A stretch of 12,301 nucleotides of DNA from Ramlibacter sp. (GTDB taxonomy: Bacteria > Pseudomonadota > Gammaproteobacteria > Burkholderiales > Burkholderiaceae_C), in assembly GCA_021156245.1 (NCBI GenBank), contig JAJNBO010000024.1, positions 1-12,301 on the forward strand, given 5' to 3'. The notes under the pieces are model-generated. The model worked only from the letters and a program-made list of their open reading frames with translations. It made no database searches and was not told where the DNA came from. Below, piece after piece: positions 1 through 7,392 of the stretch; position 1 is the stretch's first letter, and every line of letters starts with the position of its first letter. The translations under genes and the position numbers were made by a program.

Positions 1-25
1 GCCTGACCCTCGCGCGCCGGCCTCC

Positions 26-1078
26 ATGGACATCCTCGTGCTCGGGGCTGGCGCCTGGGGGACGGCCCTGGCAGTCAGCGCCGGCTCCCGGCATGCCGTG
101 ACGCTGTGGGCGCGGGATGCATCGCAGGCTGCGGCGCTTCGTTCGAAGCGCGAGAACGTTCCCTACCTTCCCGGCTTCCGCCTCCCCGCCGGGGTCACGC
201 CGGCTTCCACGCCCGCGGCCGGACTGGACGCGCTGGCGCGCCGCCATGCGCTGGTGATCGTCGCCACGCCCATGGCCGGCCTGCGCGAGACGTTGGGCGC
301 ATTGCGCGGCTGCTCCCAACCGGTCGCCTGGCTGTGCAAGGGCTTCGAAGCCCCCGTCTCGCAGCCTCATGGCCTGCTGGGCCACGAAGTGCGCGCGGAC
401 GTCGCGCCAGGTCTCCTCTCCGGCGTGCTCAGCGGCCCGAGCTTCGCGCAGGAGGTCGCCAATGGACAGCCGACCGCACTGGTGGCGGCGAGCGAATCAC
501 CCGTCGTCCGCGATGCGCTGGTGGCGGCCTTCCACGGCAGCACGATGCGCGTCTATGCGAACGACGACGTGCCCGGGGTGGAAGTCGGTGGCGCGGTGAA
601 AAACGTGCTGGCGATCGCCACCGGCCTCTGTGACGGCCTGGCGCTGGGCCTGAACGCACGGGCGGCGCTGGTCACGCGCGGGCTGGCGGAGATGACGCGC
701 CTGGGCGTCGCGCTCGGCGGCCGCGCCGAGACCTTCATGGGACTGTCGGGCCTCGGGGACCTGGTGCTCACCGCCACCGGCGACCTCAGCCGCAACCGGC
801 GCGTCGGTCTGCTGCTGGCCGAAGGGCGCAGCCTGCAGGATGCAGTGCACTCCCTCGGCCACGTGGCGGAAGGCGTGTACAGCGCACGAACGGTGGTGGA
901 GCGTGCGCGTCGCGTGGGTGTCGAGATGCCCATCGCCGAAGCGGTGGTCGAACTGCTGGATGGCCGCATCAAGCCGAAGCAGGCGGTCGCCCTGCTCATG
1001 GGCCGGGATCCCGCGGCCGAAACTACGCGATCTTCGCCAGCGCGTCCGCCAGTTCCGCCTGGTTCGCCGGGCGGGTGA
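26..1078 (+). CDS. gpsA: NAD(P)H-dependent glycerol-3-phosphate dehydrogenase
   Basis: Cytosolic enzyme that reduces dihydroxyacetone phosphate to sn-glycerol 3-phosphate, the backbone precursor of phospholipids. The 350-residue product begins with a Rossmann dinucleotide-binding motif GAGAWG (residues 7-12). Family signatures follow: LCKGFE (103-108), GPSFAQEV (137-144), the catalytic-lysine segment [13 protein letters not shown] (Lys192), [12 protein letters not shown] (208-219) and [18 protein letters not shown] (241-258). The start at 26 puts the Rossmann glycines where the family expects them; no clear Shine-Dalgarno is visible in the 25 bases before it. A TGA at 4-6 may close an upstream gene, but this cannot be decided. 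Homologues usually end near the LLMGRDP segment (324-330). Here about 18 further residues, rich in Pro, Ser and Gly, run across the 3' end of the opposing thioredoxin-like gene (56-bp overlap). The identification is firm; the tail is the odd part. Confidence 0.97.
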   Translation: MDILVLGAGAWGTALAVSAGSRHAVTLWARDASQAAALRSKRENVPYLPGFRLPAGVTPASTPAAGLDALARRHALVIVATPMAGLRETLGALRGCSQPVAWLCKGFEAPVSQPHGLLGHEVRADVAPGLLSGVLSGPSFAQEVANGQPTALVAASESPVVRDALVAAFHGSTMRVYANDDVPGVEVGGAVKNVLAIATGLCDGLALGLNARAALVTRGLAEMTRLGVALGGRAETFMGLSGLGDLVLTATGDLSRNRRVGLLLAEGRSLQDAVHSLGHVAEGVYSARTVVERARRVGVEMPIAEAVVELLDGRIKPKQAVALLMGRDPAAETTRSSPARPPVPPGSPGG

Positions 1079-1340
1079 CGCGGGCGACCTCCTGCCCGTC
1101 CTTCAGGAACACGAGCGTCGGCCACAGCTTCACGCGGAAGCTGCGACCCAGCGGGCGGCCGGCGCCGTCTTCCACCTTCAGGTGCCGCACGCCCGGCTGC
1201 GCTTGCAGCGCTCCCGCGATCAGTGGCTGGGCGCCGCGGCACCAGCCGCACCAGTTGGTGCCGAACTCGATCACCGCGGGCCCGGTGAGCGCGTCCACTT
1301 CGGCGCGGGTCGGCTCGTTCGTGGCATAGGTCGTTTCCAT
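1023..1340 (-). CDS. small thioredoxin-fold protein with a CGWC active site
   Basis: A 105-residue single-domain thioredoxin-like protein, probably a cytosolic thiol-disulfide reductase; no signal peptide or membrane segment is seen. The redox motif is C31-G-W-C34, preceded by the expected beta strand and aromatic (IEFGTNW). The cis-proline lies in the [11 protein letters not shown] segment (Pro74), followed by the final strand and helix. The active site differs from the CGPC of classical thioredoxins, so its redox potential and partners may differ. It lies 34 bp downstream of the thioesterase gene on the same strand and may share its transcript. It may also have its own start, since a GACAAT hexamer ends 6 nt before the ATG. 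Its last 56 bases overlap the end of gpsA on the other strand. The fold assignment is strong; the physiological partner is unknown. Confidence 0.9.
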   Translation of the reverse strand: METTYATNEPTRAEVDALTGPAVIEFGTNWCGWCRGAQPLIAGALQAQPGVRHLKVEDGAGRPLGRSFRVKLWPTLVFLKDGQEVARVTRPANQAELADALAKIA

Positions 1341-1374
1341 GGCGTCATTGTCGCGCGCGCTGCCGCGGCAGGCG

Positions 1375-1809
1375 TCAGCGTGGCGCGCCAGCCGTTGTCG
1401 GCGGGCGCGGGCTGTCGAGAACGAGCTGGGTCTGCGTCACCACGGAGCAGAGCTTGCCTTCGGCGTTGCGGATGCTGGTCTGCCACACCATCGTCGTGCG
1501 GCCGCGGTGCAGCGCGATGCTCTCACCGGTCACCACGGTGTCGACCTTCGCGCCGCCGATGAACTTGGTGCTCGAGTCGGTGGTGGTGGTGCGCTTGCCT
1601 TGCGGCAGGTTCAGGACCGTGCCCACGGCGCCGAGCGTGTCGGCAAAGGCCATGTGCGCGCCGCCATGCAGGATGCCGCCGGCGGTGCACAGGTCGGGAC
1701 GCACCTTCAGGGTGGCGACCACCCGCGACAGCGACAGCTCGGTGAACTGGATCCCGATGAGCCCCGGGAACTGGTTCGCGATCAGGTTCTGGAGTTGGGC
1801 GATGTCCAT
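1375..1809 (-). CDS. PaaI-family hotdog thioesterase
   Basis: A 144-residue hotdog-fold acyl-CoA thioesterase of the PaaI/DUF4442 type, expected to act in the cytosol as an oligomer on aromatic or medium-chain acyl-CoA. The diagnostic segment is GGILHGGAHMAFADTLG (residues 44-60): the His-Gly-Gly turn and the acidic residue on the central helix carry the active site in this family. The beta-sheet half follows (TTTTDSSTKFIGGAK, 74-88), ending with a strand near 122-132. The ATG at 1809 was chosen because it gives the usual family length and is preceded by GAGGA at 1814-1818. The open frame continues upstream only as antisense of nadC. The C-terminal tail (SPRPPTTAGAPR) is low complexity. It is divergent from nadC across 87 bp. 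The substrate cannot be told from sequence. Confidence 0.9.
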   Translation of the reverse strand: MDIAQLQNLIANQFPGLIGIQFTELSLSRVVATLKVRPDLCTAGGILHGGAHMAFADTLGAVGTVLNLPQGKRTTTTDSSTKFIGGAKVDTVVTGESIALHRGRTTMVWQTSIRNAEGKLCSVVTQTQLVLDSPRPPTTAGAPR

Positions 1810-1813
1810 CGTG

Positions 1814-1818
1814 TCCTC
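1814..1818 (-). promoter_or_regulatory. Shine-Dalgarno of the thioesterase gene
   Basis: GAGGA on the minus strand, 4 nt before the ATG at 1809. It supports that start over longer upstream readings. Confidence 0.5.
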
Positions 1819-1834
1819 GGCTGGGAAGTGCCGC

Positions 1835-1840
1835 ACTCTA
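1835..1840 (-). promoter_or_regulatory. possible -10 element of the thioesterase gene
   Basis: TAGAGT on the minus strand, 25 nt upstream of the ATG at 1809. This leaves room for a short leader that contains the GAGGA ribosome site. No good -35 is visible at 16-18 nt, so this is weak. Confidence 0.25.
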
Positions 1841-1856
1841 GCGCGGCGATTCCCGT

Positions 1857-1874
1857 CGCGCCAGCAGTGGCGCG
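1857..1874. promoter_or_regulatory. 18-bp dyad in the thioesterase/nadC divergent region, possible operator
   Basis: A perfect inverted repeat with 7-bp arms CGCGCCA (1857-1863) and TGGCGCG (1868-1874) around GCAG. It sits in the 87-bp divergent gap, where a -35 for nadC would lie, and just upstream of the possible thioesterase -10. Its position suits a dimeric regulator acting on both genes. GC-rich arms can arise by chance, so the role is inferred. Confidence 0.4.
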
Positions 1875-1884
1875 GCCTTGCCGC

Positions 1885-1890
1885 TATGCT
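1885..1890 (+). promoter_or_regulatory. possible -10 element of nadC, leaderless spacing
   Basis: TATGCT ends 6 nt before the nadC ATG, so transcription would begin at or next to the start codon. No Shine-Dalgarno is present before the ATG, and nadC needs its own promoter because the upstream gene is divergent. No convincing -35 is seen. Confidence 0.4.
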
Positions 1891-1896
1891 CGGGTC

Positions 1897-2760
1897 ATGC
1901 AAGGTGTGTTCGATTTTTCTCCGGCGGCCCTGGCGGAGCTGGCCCGCGCCGACGCGGCGCGCGCGCTCGAAGAGGACGTCGCTTCCGGCGACCTGACGGC
2001 CGGCCTCGTGGACCCGTCCCGGCGGGCCCAGGCCCGCGTGCTGGCCCGCGAAGCGGCCGTCATCTGCGGCGCGCCCTGGGCCGAGGCTACGCTGCAGCTG
2101 GTGGAACCCGGCGCCCGCATCCAGTGGCTGGTGGGCGAAGGCCAGCGCTGTGCCGCGGACCAGGTGGTGCTGCAGGTGGAAGGCACGGCCCGTGCCTTGC
2201 TGACCGCCGAACGGACCATGCTCAATTTCCTGCAACTGCTCAGCGCCGTGGCCACCAAGACGGCGACCTATGTCGAGGCGGTGCGCGGCACCCGCGCCAG
2301 CATCGTGGACACGCGCAAGACCCTGCCGGGCCTGCGCCTGGCGCAGAAGTACGCGGTGCGCACCGGCGGCGGCGTGAACCACCGCATCGGCCTGTACGAC
2401 GCGGTCCTGATCAAGGAAAACCACATCGCCGCGGCGGGGGGCGTGACGCCCGTGCTGCAGGCGGCGCAGCGCGTGGCGGCGGGCGCGTCCTTCATCGAGA
2501 TCGAGGTGGAGACGCTGGCCCAGCTGCGCGAGGCGCTGGACGCCGGCGCGAAGATGGTCTTGCTGGACAACATGGACATGGACACCCTGCGCGAGGCCGT
2601 GCGCATCAACGCCGGCCGCGCGATCCTGGAGATTTCCGGCGGCGTCACGCTGGAGCGGCTACGCGCACTTGCGGAAACCGGGGTCGACCGCATCTCCATC
2701 GGGACCCTCACCAAGGACGTGAAGGCCACGGACTTCTCCATGCGGCTGAAGGAAATCTGA
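1897..2760 (+). CDS. nadC: nicotinate-nucleotide pyrophosphorylase (carboxylating)
   Basis: Quinolinate phosphoribosyltransferase: converts quinolinate and PRPP to nicotinate mononucleotide, CO2 and pyrophosphate, the last step of the de novo NAD route made by the three nad genes here. The 287-residue product has the N-terminal open-face sandwich, then ERTMLNFLQ (105-113), [10 protein letters not shown] (138-147), [13 protein letters not shown] (151-163), LIKENH (171-176), EVE (203-205), LLDN (222-225), ISGGV (246-250) and SIGTLT (267-272). These line the substrate and PRPP pocket in the family. The ATG at 1897 gives normal length and an ordinary N terminus; the frame is open further upstream but reads through the divergent gap. 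The TGA stop shares its last base with the nadA ATG, so nadC and nadA are co-transcribed and probably translationally coupled. Confidence 0.97.
   Translation: MQGVFDFSPAALAELARADAARALEEDVASGDLTAGLVDPSRRAQARVLAREAAVICGAPWAEATLQLVEPGARIQWLVGEGQRCAADQVVLQVEGTARALLTAERTMLNFLQLLSAVATKTATYVEAVRGTRASIVDTRKTLPGLRLAQKYAVRTGGGVNHRIGLYDAVLIKENHIAAAGGVTPVLQAAQRVAAGASFIEIEVETLAQLREALDAGAKMVLLDNMDMDTLREAVRINAGRAILEISGGVTLERLRALAETGVDRISIGTLTKDVKATDFSMRLKEI
2749..2753 (+). promoter_or_regulatory. Shine-Dalgarno of nadA inside the end of nadC
   Basis: AAGGA, 6 nt before the nadA ATG at 2760 and lying within the last codons of nadC. Together with the TGATG stop/start overlap it fixes the nadA start. Confidence 0.7.
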
Positions 2761-3878
2761 TGAGCGCTGTCATCCCCATCAAGGAAGTCGAGTACGAGCA
2801 CCCGCTGCCCGGGAGCACGTGCGACACCAAGTTCGCCTGGGCGCGCGTGCCCGTCGAGCCGCTGCCGCACGAGCGCGCCGAGCTGAAGGAGCGCATCAAG
2901 AAGCTGCTCAAGGAACGCAACGCCGTGATGGTCTCGCACTACTACGTGCACCCGGACCTGCAGGACCTGGCGGAGGAAACCGGTGGCATCGTGAGCGACT
3001 CGCTGGAGATGGCGCGCTTCGGCCGTGACCACGCGGCGCAGACGCTGGTGGTGTCGGGCGTGAAGTTCATGGGCGAGACGGCGAAGATCCTGTCTCCCGA
3101 GAAGCGCGTGCTGATGCCGGACCTGGACGCGACCTGCTCGCTGGACCTGGGCTGCCCCGCCGACGAGTTCGATGCCTTCTGCAGCCAGCACCCGGATCGC
3201 ACGGTCGTCGTGTACGCCAACACGAGCGCGGCGGTGAAGGCGCGCAGCGACTGGCTGGTCACTTCCAGCTGCGCGCTGGACATCGTGGGCGCGCTCAAGG
3301 CCAAGGGCCACAAGATCCTGTGGGCGCCCGACAAGCACCTGGGGAGCTACATCCAGCGCCAGACCGGCGCCGACATGGTGTTCTGGAACGGCTCGTGCAT
3401 CGTGCACGACGAGTTCAAGGCCTTCGAGCTGGAGGACCTGAAGACGCAGTACCCCAAGGCCAAGGTGCTGGTGCATCCGGAGTCGCCGGCCGACGTGGTG
3501 GCGCTGGCGGATGCGGTGGGCTCCACCTCCGCCATCCTCAAGGCGGCCAGCGAGATGGACGCCCGGGAGTTCATCGTGGCCACGGACAACGGCATGATGC
3601 ACAAGCTGCGCACGCTGAATCCCGGCAAGGTGTTCATCGAGGCGCCGACCGCGGGCAACAGCGCCACTTGCAAGAGCTGCGCGCACTGCCCGTGGATGGC
3701 CATGAACGGCCTGGCGGGGCTGGCGCACGTGCTGGAGACCGGCGCGAACGAGGTGTTCGTCGATCCCTCCCTCGGCGAACGCGCGAAGGTGCCGATCGAC
3801 CGGATGCTGGCGTTCACCGCGGCGCTGAAGGCGGGCCAGCCGGCCGGCGCGCTGGTCCCGAACATCGGGGCCGCCTGA
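2760..3878 (+). CDS. nadA: quinolinate synthase, [4Fe-4S] enzyme
   Basis: Condenses iminoaspartate (from NadB) with dihydroxyacetone phosphate to give quinolinate. The 372-residue length fits the long proteobacterial type. Likely cluster ligands are Cys126 ([10 protein letters not shown]), Cys213 ([10 protein letters not shown]) and Cys310 at the end of the C304-x2-C307-x2-C310 motif. Their spacing of 87 and 97 residues equals that of the E. coli ligands Cys113, Cys200 and Cys297. Other family segments are [15 protein letters not shown] (58-72), [13 protein letters not shown] (99-111), ANTSAAVKA (153-161), WAPDKHLG (188-195), HPESP (239-243) and TDNGMMHKL (275-283). It follows nadC with a one-base TGATG overlap and has its own AAGGA ribosome site. 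Its stop lies 6 bp from the stop of the convergent ClpP-like gene, with no evident terminator in between. Confidence 0.98.
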   Translation: MSAVIPIKEVEYEHPLPGSTCDTKFAWARVPVEPLPHERAELKERIKKLLKERNAVMVSHYYVHPDLQDLAEETGGIVSDSLEMARFGRDHAAQTLVVSGVKFMGETAKILSPEKRVLMPDLDATCSLDLGCPADEFDAFCSQHPDRTVVVYANTSAAVKARSDWLVTSSCALDIVGALKAKGHKILWAPDKHLGSYIQRQTGADMVFWNGSCIVHDEFKAFELEDLKTQYPKAKVLVHPESPADVVALADAVGSTSAILKAASEMDAREFIVATDNGMMHKLRTLNPGKVFIEAPTAGNSATCKSCAHCPWMAMNGLAGLAHVLETGANEVFVDPSLGERAKVPIDRMLAFTAALKAGQPAGALVPNIGAA

Positions 3879-3884
3879 GCGCCG

Positions 3885-4574
3885 TTACGGCAACGCTGCC
3901 TTGACTTCGTCGGGCAGCGCGACGATCTGCGGGTTGGTGATCACGCCGATGCCGAGCGCATCGAGTCCGTCCAGCATCGTGCACTTGAAGGCCGCGCCCG
4001 GCTGCTTCAGGCATTCGACGATGCCGCGGCCGGAGGAGGTCGCGGCGTAGCGCGCCGGGTGGAAGGCGTACACCATGTCCTCGGCATTGCGCGGGTACAC
4101 GGTGCGCTGGAGCAGGTCGTCCGGGTACTTGCGGTCCGTCATGGTGCGGATCATGTAGGCCATGCGCGGCGACAGTTCGGTCAACGGCTGCTTGGTGTCG
4201 ATGGAATGCGCACCGTGCAGCCCCACCATCGTCACCCCCACCGGCCTGCCGTCGGTGAACGAGCGCTCGGTTCCGCTGAGGAAGATCAGCGCGCACGCCG
4301 ACTCGCACTTGCCCGAAACGGCGGTCGGCAGGTTCTCCTCGCGGATGCGGTTGCCCACCTGGTAGCCGTTCCACAAGTCGCCGCCGGGGCTTTCGTGCAG
4401 CACCACCAGGGTGGGGCGGTGCACGGCGAGGTGGTTGCGCAGCCGGACGAGGTCGTGTTCGTCGACCGGTCCGGACATGACCAGCGTGTCGCCGGCCTGG
4501 CGGAATTCCATGGCGGCTGCCGTGAAGGGGGCCAGGCCGGCCAGGAGCAACAGCGATGCGATGAGGTGGCGCAC
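3885..4574 (-). CDS. exported ClpP/crotonase-fold protein (COG3904-like), possible serine protease
   Basis: A 229-residue protein with a signal peptide (residues 1 to about 21: charged start, then a Leu/Ala-rich core ending TAAA), so periplasmic or envelope-located. The mature part looks like the ClpP-class 'predicted periplasmic protein' group. It has a strand and HESPGG turn (60-65), then KCESACALIFLSG (89-101), which lines up with the ClpP nucleophile helix and places Ser92 as nucleophile. GLHGAH follows (118-123), with His120 in the ClpP histidine position. TDRKYPDD (146-153) may supply the acid. Cys90, Cys94, Cys188 and Cys198 could form disulfides. The GTG at 4574 was chosen because it alone includes the signal peptide; the ATG at residue 22 would lose it. 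There is no Shine-Dalgarno, but an extended -10 ends 6 nt upstream. It lies between nadA and nadB with no obvious link to NAD synthesis. Catalysis and substrate are inferred. Confidence 0.75.
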   Translation of the reverse strand: MRHLIASLLLLAGLAPFTAAAMEFRQAGDTLVMSGPVDEHDLVRLRNHLAVHRPTLVVLHESPGGDLWNGYQVGNRIREENLPTAVSGKCESACALIFLSGTERSFTDGRPVGVTMVGLHGAHSIDTKQPLTELSPRMAYMIRTMTDRKYPDDLLQRTVYPRNAEDMVYAFHPARYAATSSGRGIVECLKQPGAAFKCTMLDGLDALGIGVITNPQIVALPDEVKAALP

Positions 4575-4600
4575 GGCTGAGTTATAGCAACACAGCCGTG
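4572..4600. promoter_or_regulatory. dyad flanking the promoter of the ClpP-like gene, possible operator
   Basis: Perfect 8-bp inverted repeat CACGGCTG (4572-4579) and CAGCCGTG (4593-4600) with a 13-bp AT-richer spacer that holds the -10 hexamer. The arms are 21 bp apart centre to centre, two helical turns, as expected for a dimeric repressor. One arm includes the GTG start codon. Confidence 0.45.
4581..4589 (-). promoter_or_regulatory. extended -10 promoter of the ClpP-like gene
   Basis: Minus strand reads TGC-TATAAC: a TGn extension plus a hexamer matching TATAAT at five of six places. It ends 6 nt before the GTG at 4574, which implies a leaderless transcript. No good -35 is seen, consistent with extended -10 promoters, which need it less. 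Confidence 0.5.
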
Positions 4601-4622
4601 TGCGGGCCAGTGCCCGGGTGCC

Positions 4623-4655
4623 AAAAAGACACGCTCGCGGCCGGCGCGAACCGGC
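4623..4655 (-). terminator. weak terminator-like hairpin after nadB
   Basis: Just past the nadB stop the minus strand has GCCGG-TTCGCG-CCGGC (4655-4640), and about 12 nt later a TTTTT run (4627-4623). The gap between stem and T run is longer than in a standard intrinsic terminator, so the call is tentative. Confidence 0.2.
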
Positions 4656-4657
4656 TG

Positions 4658-6238
4658 TTACGCAGGCGTCAGCGTGGTCGGCGCGGCCACTTCCGCCAGC
4701 TGCGGGTAGTCGCGGCTGAAATGCAGGCCGCGGCTTTCGTGCCGGGCCTGGGCGGAACGCACGATCAGATCCGCGACCGTCACCAGGTTGCGCAGCTCCA
4801 GCAGGTCGCGCGTGACGTGGAAGGCGCTGTAGAACTCCTGGATTTCCTGCTGCAGCAGCTTGATGCGGTGCGCCGCGCGGTCGAGGCGCTTGTTGGTGCG
4901 CACGATCCCGACGTAGTCCCACATGAAGCGGCGCAGTTCGTCCCAGTTGTGGGAGATCACCACCGCCTCGTCCGCGTCCGTCACGCGGCTGTCGTCCCAC
5001 GGCGCCACCGAGGGGGGCGGGGGCAGGGGCGTGGCGAGGATGTCGTTGGCCGCCGAACGGGCGAACACCATGCATTCCACCAGCGAGTTGCTGGCCAGGC
5101 GGTTGGCGCCGTGCAGGCCCGTGTACGCGGTCTCGCCGATCGCATGCAGGCCCGCCAGGTCCGTGCGGCCGGAAAGGTCCGTGTGGATGCCGCCGCAGGT
5201 GTAGTGTGCCGCCGGCACCACGGGGATGGGCTCGCGCGTGATGTCGATCCCCAGCTCCAGGCAGCGCGCGTGGATGTTGGGGAAGTGCTCCCTCACGAAC
5301 CCCGGCGGCTGGTGCGAGATGTCCAGCAGCACGCAGTCCAGCCCGTGCTTCTTCATCTCGAAGTCGATGGCGCGGGCCACCACGTCGCGCGGAGCCAGTT
5401 CGAGCCGCGGGTCGTGGTTCGGCATGAAGCGGGTGCCGTCCGGCAGCATCAGCCGGCCCCCTTCGCCGCGCACGGCTTCCGAGATCAGGAAGTTCTTGAC
5501 GTGCGGGTGGTACAGGCAGGTCGGGTGGAACTGGATGAACTCCATGTTCGTCACGCGGCAGCCCGCGCGCCATGCGGCCGCGATGCCGTCCCCCGTGGAC
5601 GTGTCCGGGTTGGTGGTGTACAGGTACACCTTGCCGGCGCCGCCGGTGGCCAGGATGGTGTGCGGCGCGCGGAAGGTGACGACCTGGTCGGTGGTCTCGT
5701 CCAGCGCGTACAGGCCCAGGCAGCGCTCCGGCTGGTGCCCCAGTTTCGACGCGATGATCAGGTCCACCAGCATGTGGTGTTCCAGCAGCGTGATGTTGGG
5801 GGTCTGCTTCACGCGCTGGATCAGCGTCTGCTGCACGGCGGCGCCGGTGGCATCCGTCACGTGCACGATGCGCCGCGCGCTGTGGCCGCCCTCGCGCGTG
5901 AGGTGCAGGTGGCCGTCGTCCTCGGTGAACGGAACGCCCAGGCTTTGCAGCCAGGCGACGCTCTCCGGCGCGTGCTCCACCACGAACCGCGTCGCGGCAG
6001 GGTCCGACAGGCCGGCGCCGGCGACCAGCGTGTCGTCGACGTGCGCGTCGAAGCTGTCCGTCTTGTCCATCACCGCGGCGATGCCGCCCTGCGCCCAGCC
6101 GCTGGAGCCGTCGCTGAGGGAGCGCTTGGTGAGGATGGCGACGCGGTGCGTTGCCGCCAGGTGCAGCGCGATCGAGAGACCGGCGAGGCCGCTGCCCACG
6201 ATGAGGACGTCGAAATCACGCGGAATGGCCTGGCTCAC
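4658..6238 (-). CDS. nadB: L-aspartate oxidase
   Basis: FAD enzyme that oxidises L-aspartate to iminoaspartate, the substrate of NadA, in the first step of de novo NAD synthesis. The 526-residue product starts with the dinucleotide motif VGSGLAGLS (14-22) and [11 protein letters not shown] (45-55). Active-site residues line up with E. coli NadB at a constant offset: Glu116 ([11 protein letters not shown]), His238 (FIQFHPT), Arg284 (PRDVVARA), His345 (PAAHYTCGG) and Arg380 ([13 protein letters not shown]). The C-terminal helical domain follows from about 425. The start is GTG at 6238, with GAAGGG 7 nt upstream. A proline-rich linker at 404-412 is encoded by an unusually C-rich stretch. The gene follows scpA after 22 bp, on the strand opposite to nadCA. 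Confidence 0.97.
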   Translation of the reverse strand: MSQAIPRDFDVLIVGSGLAGLSIALHLAATHRVAILTKRSLSDGSSGWAQGGIAAVMDKTDSFDAHVDDTLVAGAGLSDPAATRFVVEHAPESVAWLQSLGVPFTEDDGHLHLTREGGHSARRIVHVTDATGAAVQQTLIQRVKQTPNITLLEHHMLVDLIIASKLGHQPERCLGLYALDETTDQVVTFRAPHTILATGGAGKVYLYTTNPDTSTGDGIAAAWRAGCRVTNMEFIQFHPTCLYHPHVKNFLISEAVRGEGGRLMLPDGTRFMPNHDPRLELAPRDVVARAIDFEMKKHGLDCVLLDISHQPPGFVREHFPNIHARCLELGIDITREPIPVVPAAHYTCGGIHTDLSGRTDLAGLHAIGETAYTGLHGANRLASNSLVECMVFARSAANDILATPLPPPPSVAPWDDSRVTDADEAVVISHNWDELRRFMWDYVGIVRTNKRLDRAAHRIKLLQQEIQEFYSAFHVTRDLLELRNLVTVADLIVRSAQARHESRGLHFSRDYPQLAEVAAPTTLTPA

Positions 6239-6245
6239 GGCGGCA

Positions 6246-6251
6246 CCCTTC
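6246..6251 (-). promoter_or_regulatory. Shine-Dalgarno of nadB (GTG start)
   Basis: GAAGGG on the minus strand, 7 nt before the GTG at 6238. It is the strongest ribosome site in the window and decides the non-ATG start. Confidence 0.65.
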
Positions 6252-6260
6252 AGGTTGTTG

Positions 6261-7115
6261 TTATGCGGGTTGATAAGCCAGGCGCACGTAGATCGGCGCG
6301 TAGGCTTCGGCTTGCGTCAGCTCGATCAGCGTTTCCTTGGCGAGCTCCAGCATGGCGATGAAGGTGACGATCAGCACCGGCACGCCCTTGCCCACCTCGA
6401 ACAGCACCTCGAACTCCACGAACTTGCGGCCCTGCAGCTTCTTCAGGATCATGCTCATGTGCTCGCGCACCGACAGCTCCTCGCGGGTGATCTTGTGGTG
6501 CTGGATCAACTTGGCGCGGCGCAGGATGTCGCGCCAGGCCTCCTGCAGGTCCACCACGTGCACATCGGGAAAGCGCGGCTGCAGGGACTGCTCGATGTAG
6601 ACCTGCGCGCGCAGCACGTCGCGGCCCACCTGCGGCATCTCGTTCAGGCGGAAGGCCGCGGCCTTCATCTGCTCGTACTCCAGCAGGCGGCGCACCAGCT
6701 CGGCCCGCGGGTCCTCGGCTTCCTCGCCCTCGGCCGTCTTCTTGGGCGGCAGGAGCATGCGCGACTTGATCTCGATCAGCATCGCCGCCATCAGCAGGTA
6801 TTCGGCGGCCAGCTCCAGGTTGCGTTCGCGGATTTCGTCGACGTACGTCAGGTACTGGCGGGTCACCGCCGCCATCGGGATGTCGAGGATGTTGAAGTTC
6901 TGCTTGCGGATCAGGTACAGCAGCAGGTCCAGCGGGCCCTCGAACGCCTCGAGGAAGACCTCCAGCGCATCCGGCGGGATGTACAGGTCCTGCGGCATGG
7001 CGAACAGTGGTTCGCCGTACAGGCGCGCCAGGGCGACCTGGTCGACCACGGCCGGCATGCCGGTCACCTCGTCGGCCGGCGGCTCGGGCAGGACCGGCGT
7101 GCTCGTGCTGTCCAT
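6261..7115 (-). CDS. scpA: segregation and condensation protein A
   Basis: Kleisin subunit that bridges the SMC dimer heads and binds ScpB in the bacterial condensin complex, needed for chromosome segregation. The 284-residue protein has a Pro-rich, poorly conserved N terminus (1-50). The hallmark SMC-binding motif is [23 protein letters not shown] (58-80), written here by its ends, FEGPLDLLL and NFNILDIP. A second helix [20 protein letters not shown] (105-124) follows, then a charged linker (125-140), a middle ScpB-binding region, and a C-terminal winged helix (about 210-284). The ATG at 7115 lies 13 bp after the DUF3460 stop. No scpB is in the window. DUF3460 upstream and nadB 22 bp downstream suggest one transcript. 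Confidence 0.95.
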   Translation of the reverse strand: MDSTSTPVLPEPPADEVTGMPAVVDQVALARLYGEPLFAMPQDLYIPPDALEVFLEAFEGPLDLLLYLIRKQNFNILDIPMAAVTRQYLTYVDEIRERNLELAAEYLLMAAMLIEIKSRMLLPPKKTAEGEEAEDPRAELVRRLLEYEQMKAAAFRLNEMPQVGRDVLRAQVYIEQSLQPRFPDVHVVDLQEAWRDILRRAKLIQHHKITREELSVREHMSMILKKLQGRKFVEFEVLFEVGKGVPVLIVTFIAMLELAKETLIELTQAEAYAPIYVRLAYQPA

Positions 7116-7128
7116 GGCGCGGGCCGCT

Positions 7129-7359
7129 TCAGCGGCGCTGGCGCGGGTCGTCGCCGTACACGTACGGCTTCTGGGGGACGCGGGCTTCCTTCCACTCGGC
7201 GATGGCTTCGCGGTCCAGGTTCTTGTCCCACCAGAGCGCGCGGCCGGCGCGCTGCTGCGCCTCCAGGTCGGGACGCTCCTCCTTGAGGCGCGTGATGAAC
7301 TCGGTGACGTCGGACCGGTAGTCGGGGCGCCGGAAAATGCGTTGCAGGAAGCTGGCCAT
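7129..7359 (-). CDS. DUF3460 family protein
   Basis: A 76-residue basic, soluble protein that I recognise as DUF3460, a family of unknown function largely restricted to Burkholderiales. Recognisable parts are the Arg-rich start (FLQRIFRRPDYRSD, 4-17), TEFITRLKEERPDLEAQQ (19-36), GRALWWDKNLD (39-49) and a C-terminal KPYVYGDDP (64-72). It has no signal peptide or membrane segment. It sits immediately before scpA. A TAAAAT hexamer 6 nt before the ATG and the lack of a Shine-Dalgarno suggest it may start a leaderless DUF3460-scpA-nadB transcript. Its function is unknown; conserved linkage to scpA would hint at chromosome biology, but the sequence alone does not show it. Confidence 0.85.
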   Translation of the reverse strand: MASFLQRIFRRPDYRSDVTEFITRLKEERPDLEAQQRAGRALWWDKNLDREAIAEWKEARVPQKPYVYGDDPRQRR

Positions 7360-7365
7360 GGCGCC

Positions 7366-7371
7366 ATTTTA
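7366..7371 (-). promoter_or_regulatory. possible -10 element of the DUF3460-scpA-nadB transcript, leaderless spacing
   Basis: TAAAAT on the minus strand, five of six matches to TATAAT in a very GC-rich setting, ending exactly 6 nt before the ATG at 7359. No clear -35. Confidence 0.45.
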
Positions 7372-7392
7372 GGGCCTGGCCCCCCGGCGGCT

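Noticed and set aside
1..25. Promoter or upstream gene end before gpsA
   Set aside because: Only 25 bases are available; a TGA at 4-6 could be a stop, but nothing can be read from it.
1360..1371. 12-bp perfect palindrome CTGCCGCGGCAG before the thioredoxin-like gene
   Set aside because: Made only of GC-rich complementary triplets and too common by chance in this DNA; no other promoter evidence supports it beyond the GACAAT hexamer.
1878..2759. N-terminal extension of nadA in its own frame through nadC
   Set aside because: Would duplicate the nadC region in another frame with Arg/Gly-rich nonsense; the TGATG overlap and AAGGA fix the nadA start at 2760.
2268..3728. Long minus-strand open frame antisense to nadC-nadA
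   Set aside because: It spans the junction of two firmly identified genes and has the same shadow composition; no start signal or domain.
3882..3892. GCCGTTACGGC hairpin between nadA and the ClpP-like gene as a terminator
   Set aside because: The 5-bp stem with a one-base loop cannot form a good hairpin and no T run follows on either strand.
4598..6361. Long plus-strand open frame antisense to nadB
   Set aside because: Its product is His/Arg/Val-rich with no recognisable domain and mirrors nadB codon by codon; long antisense frames are usual in such GC-rich DNA.
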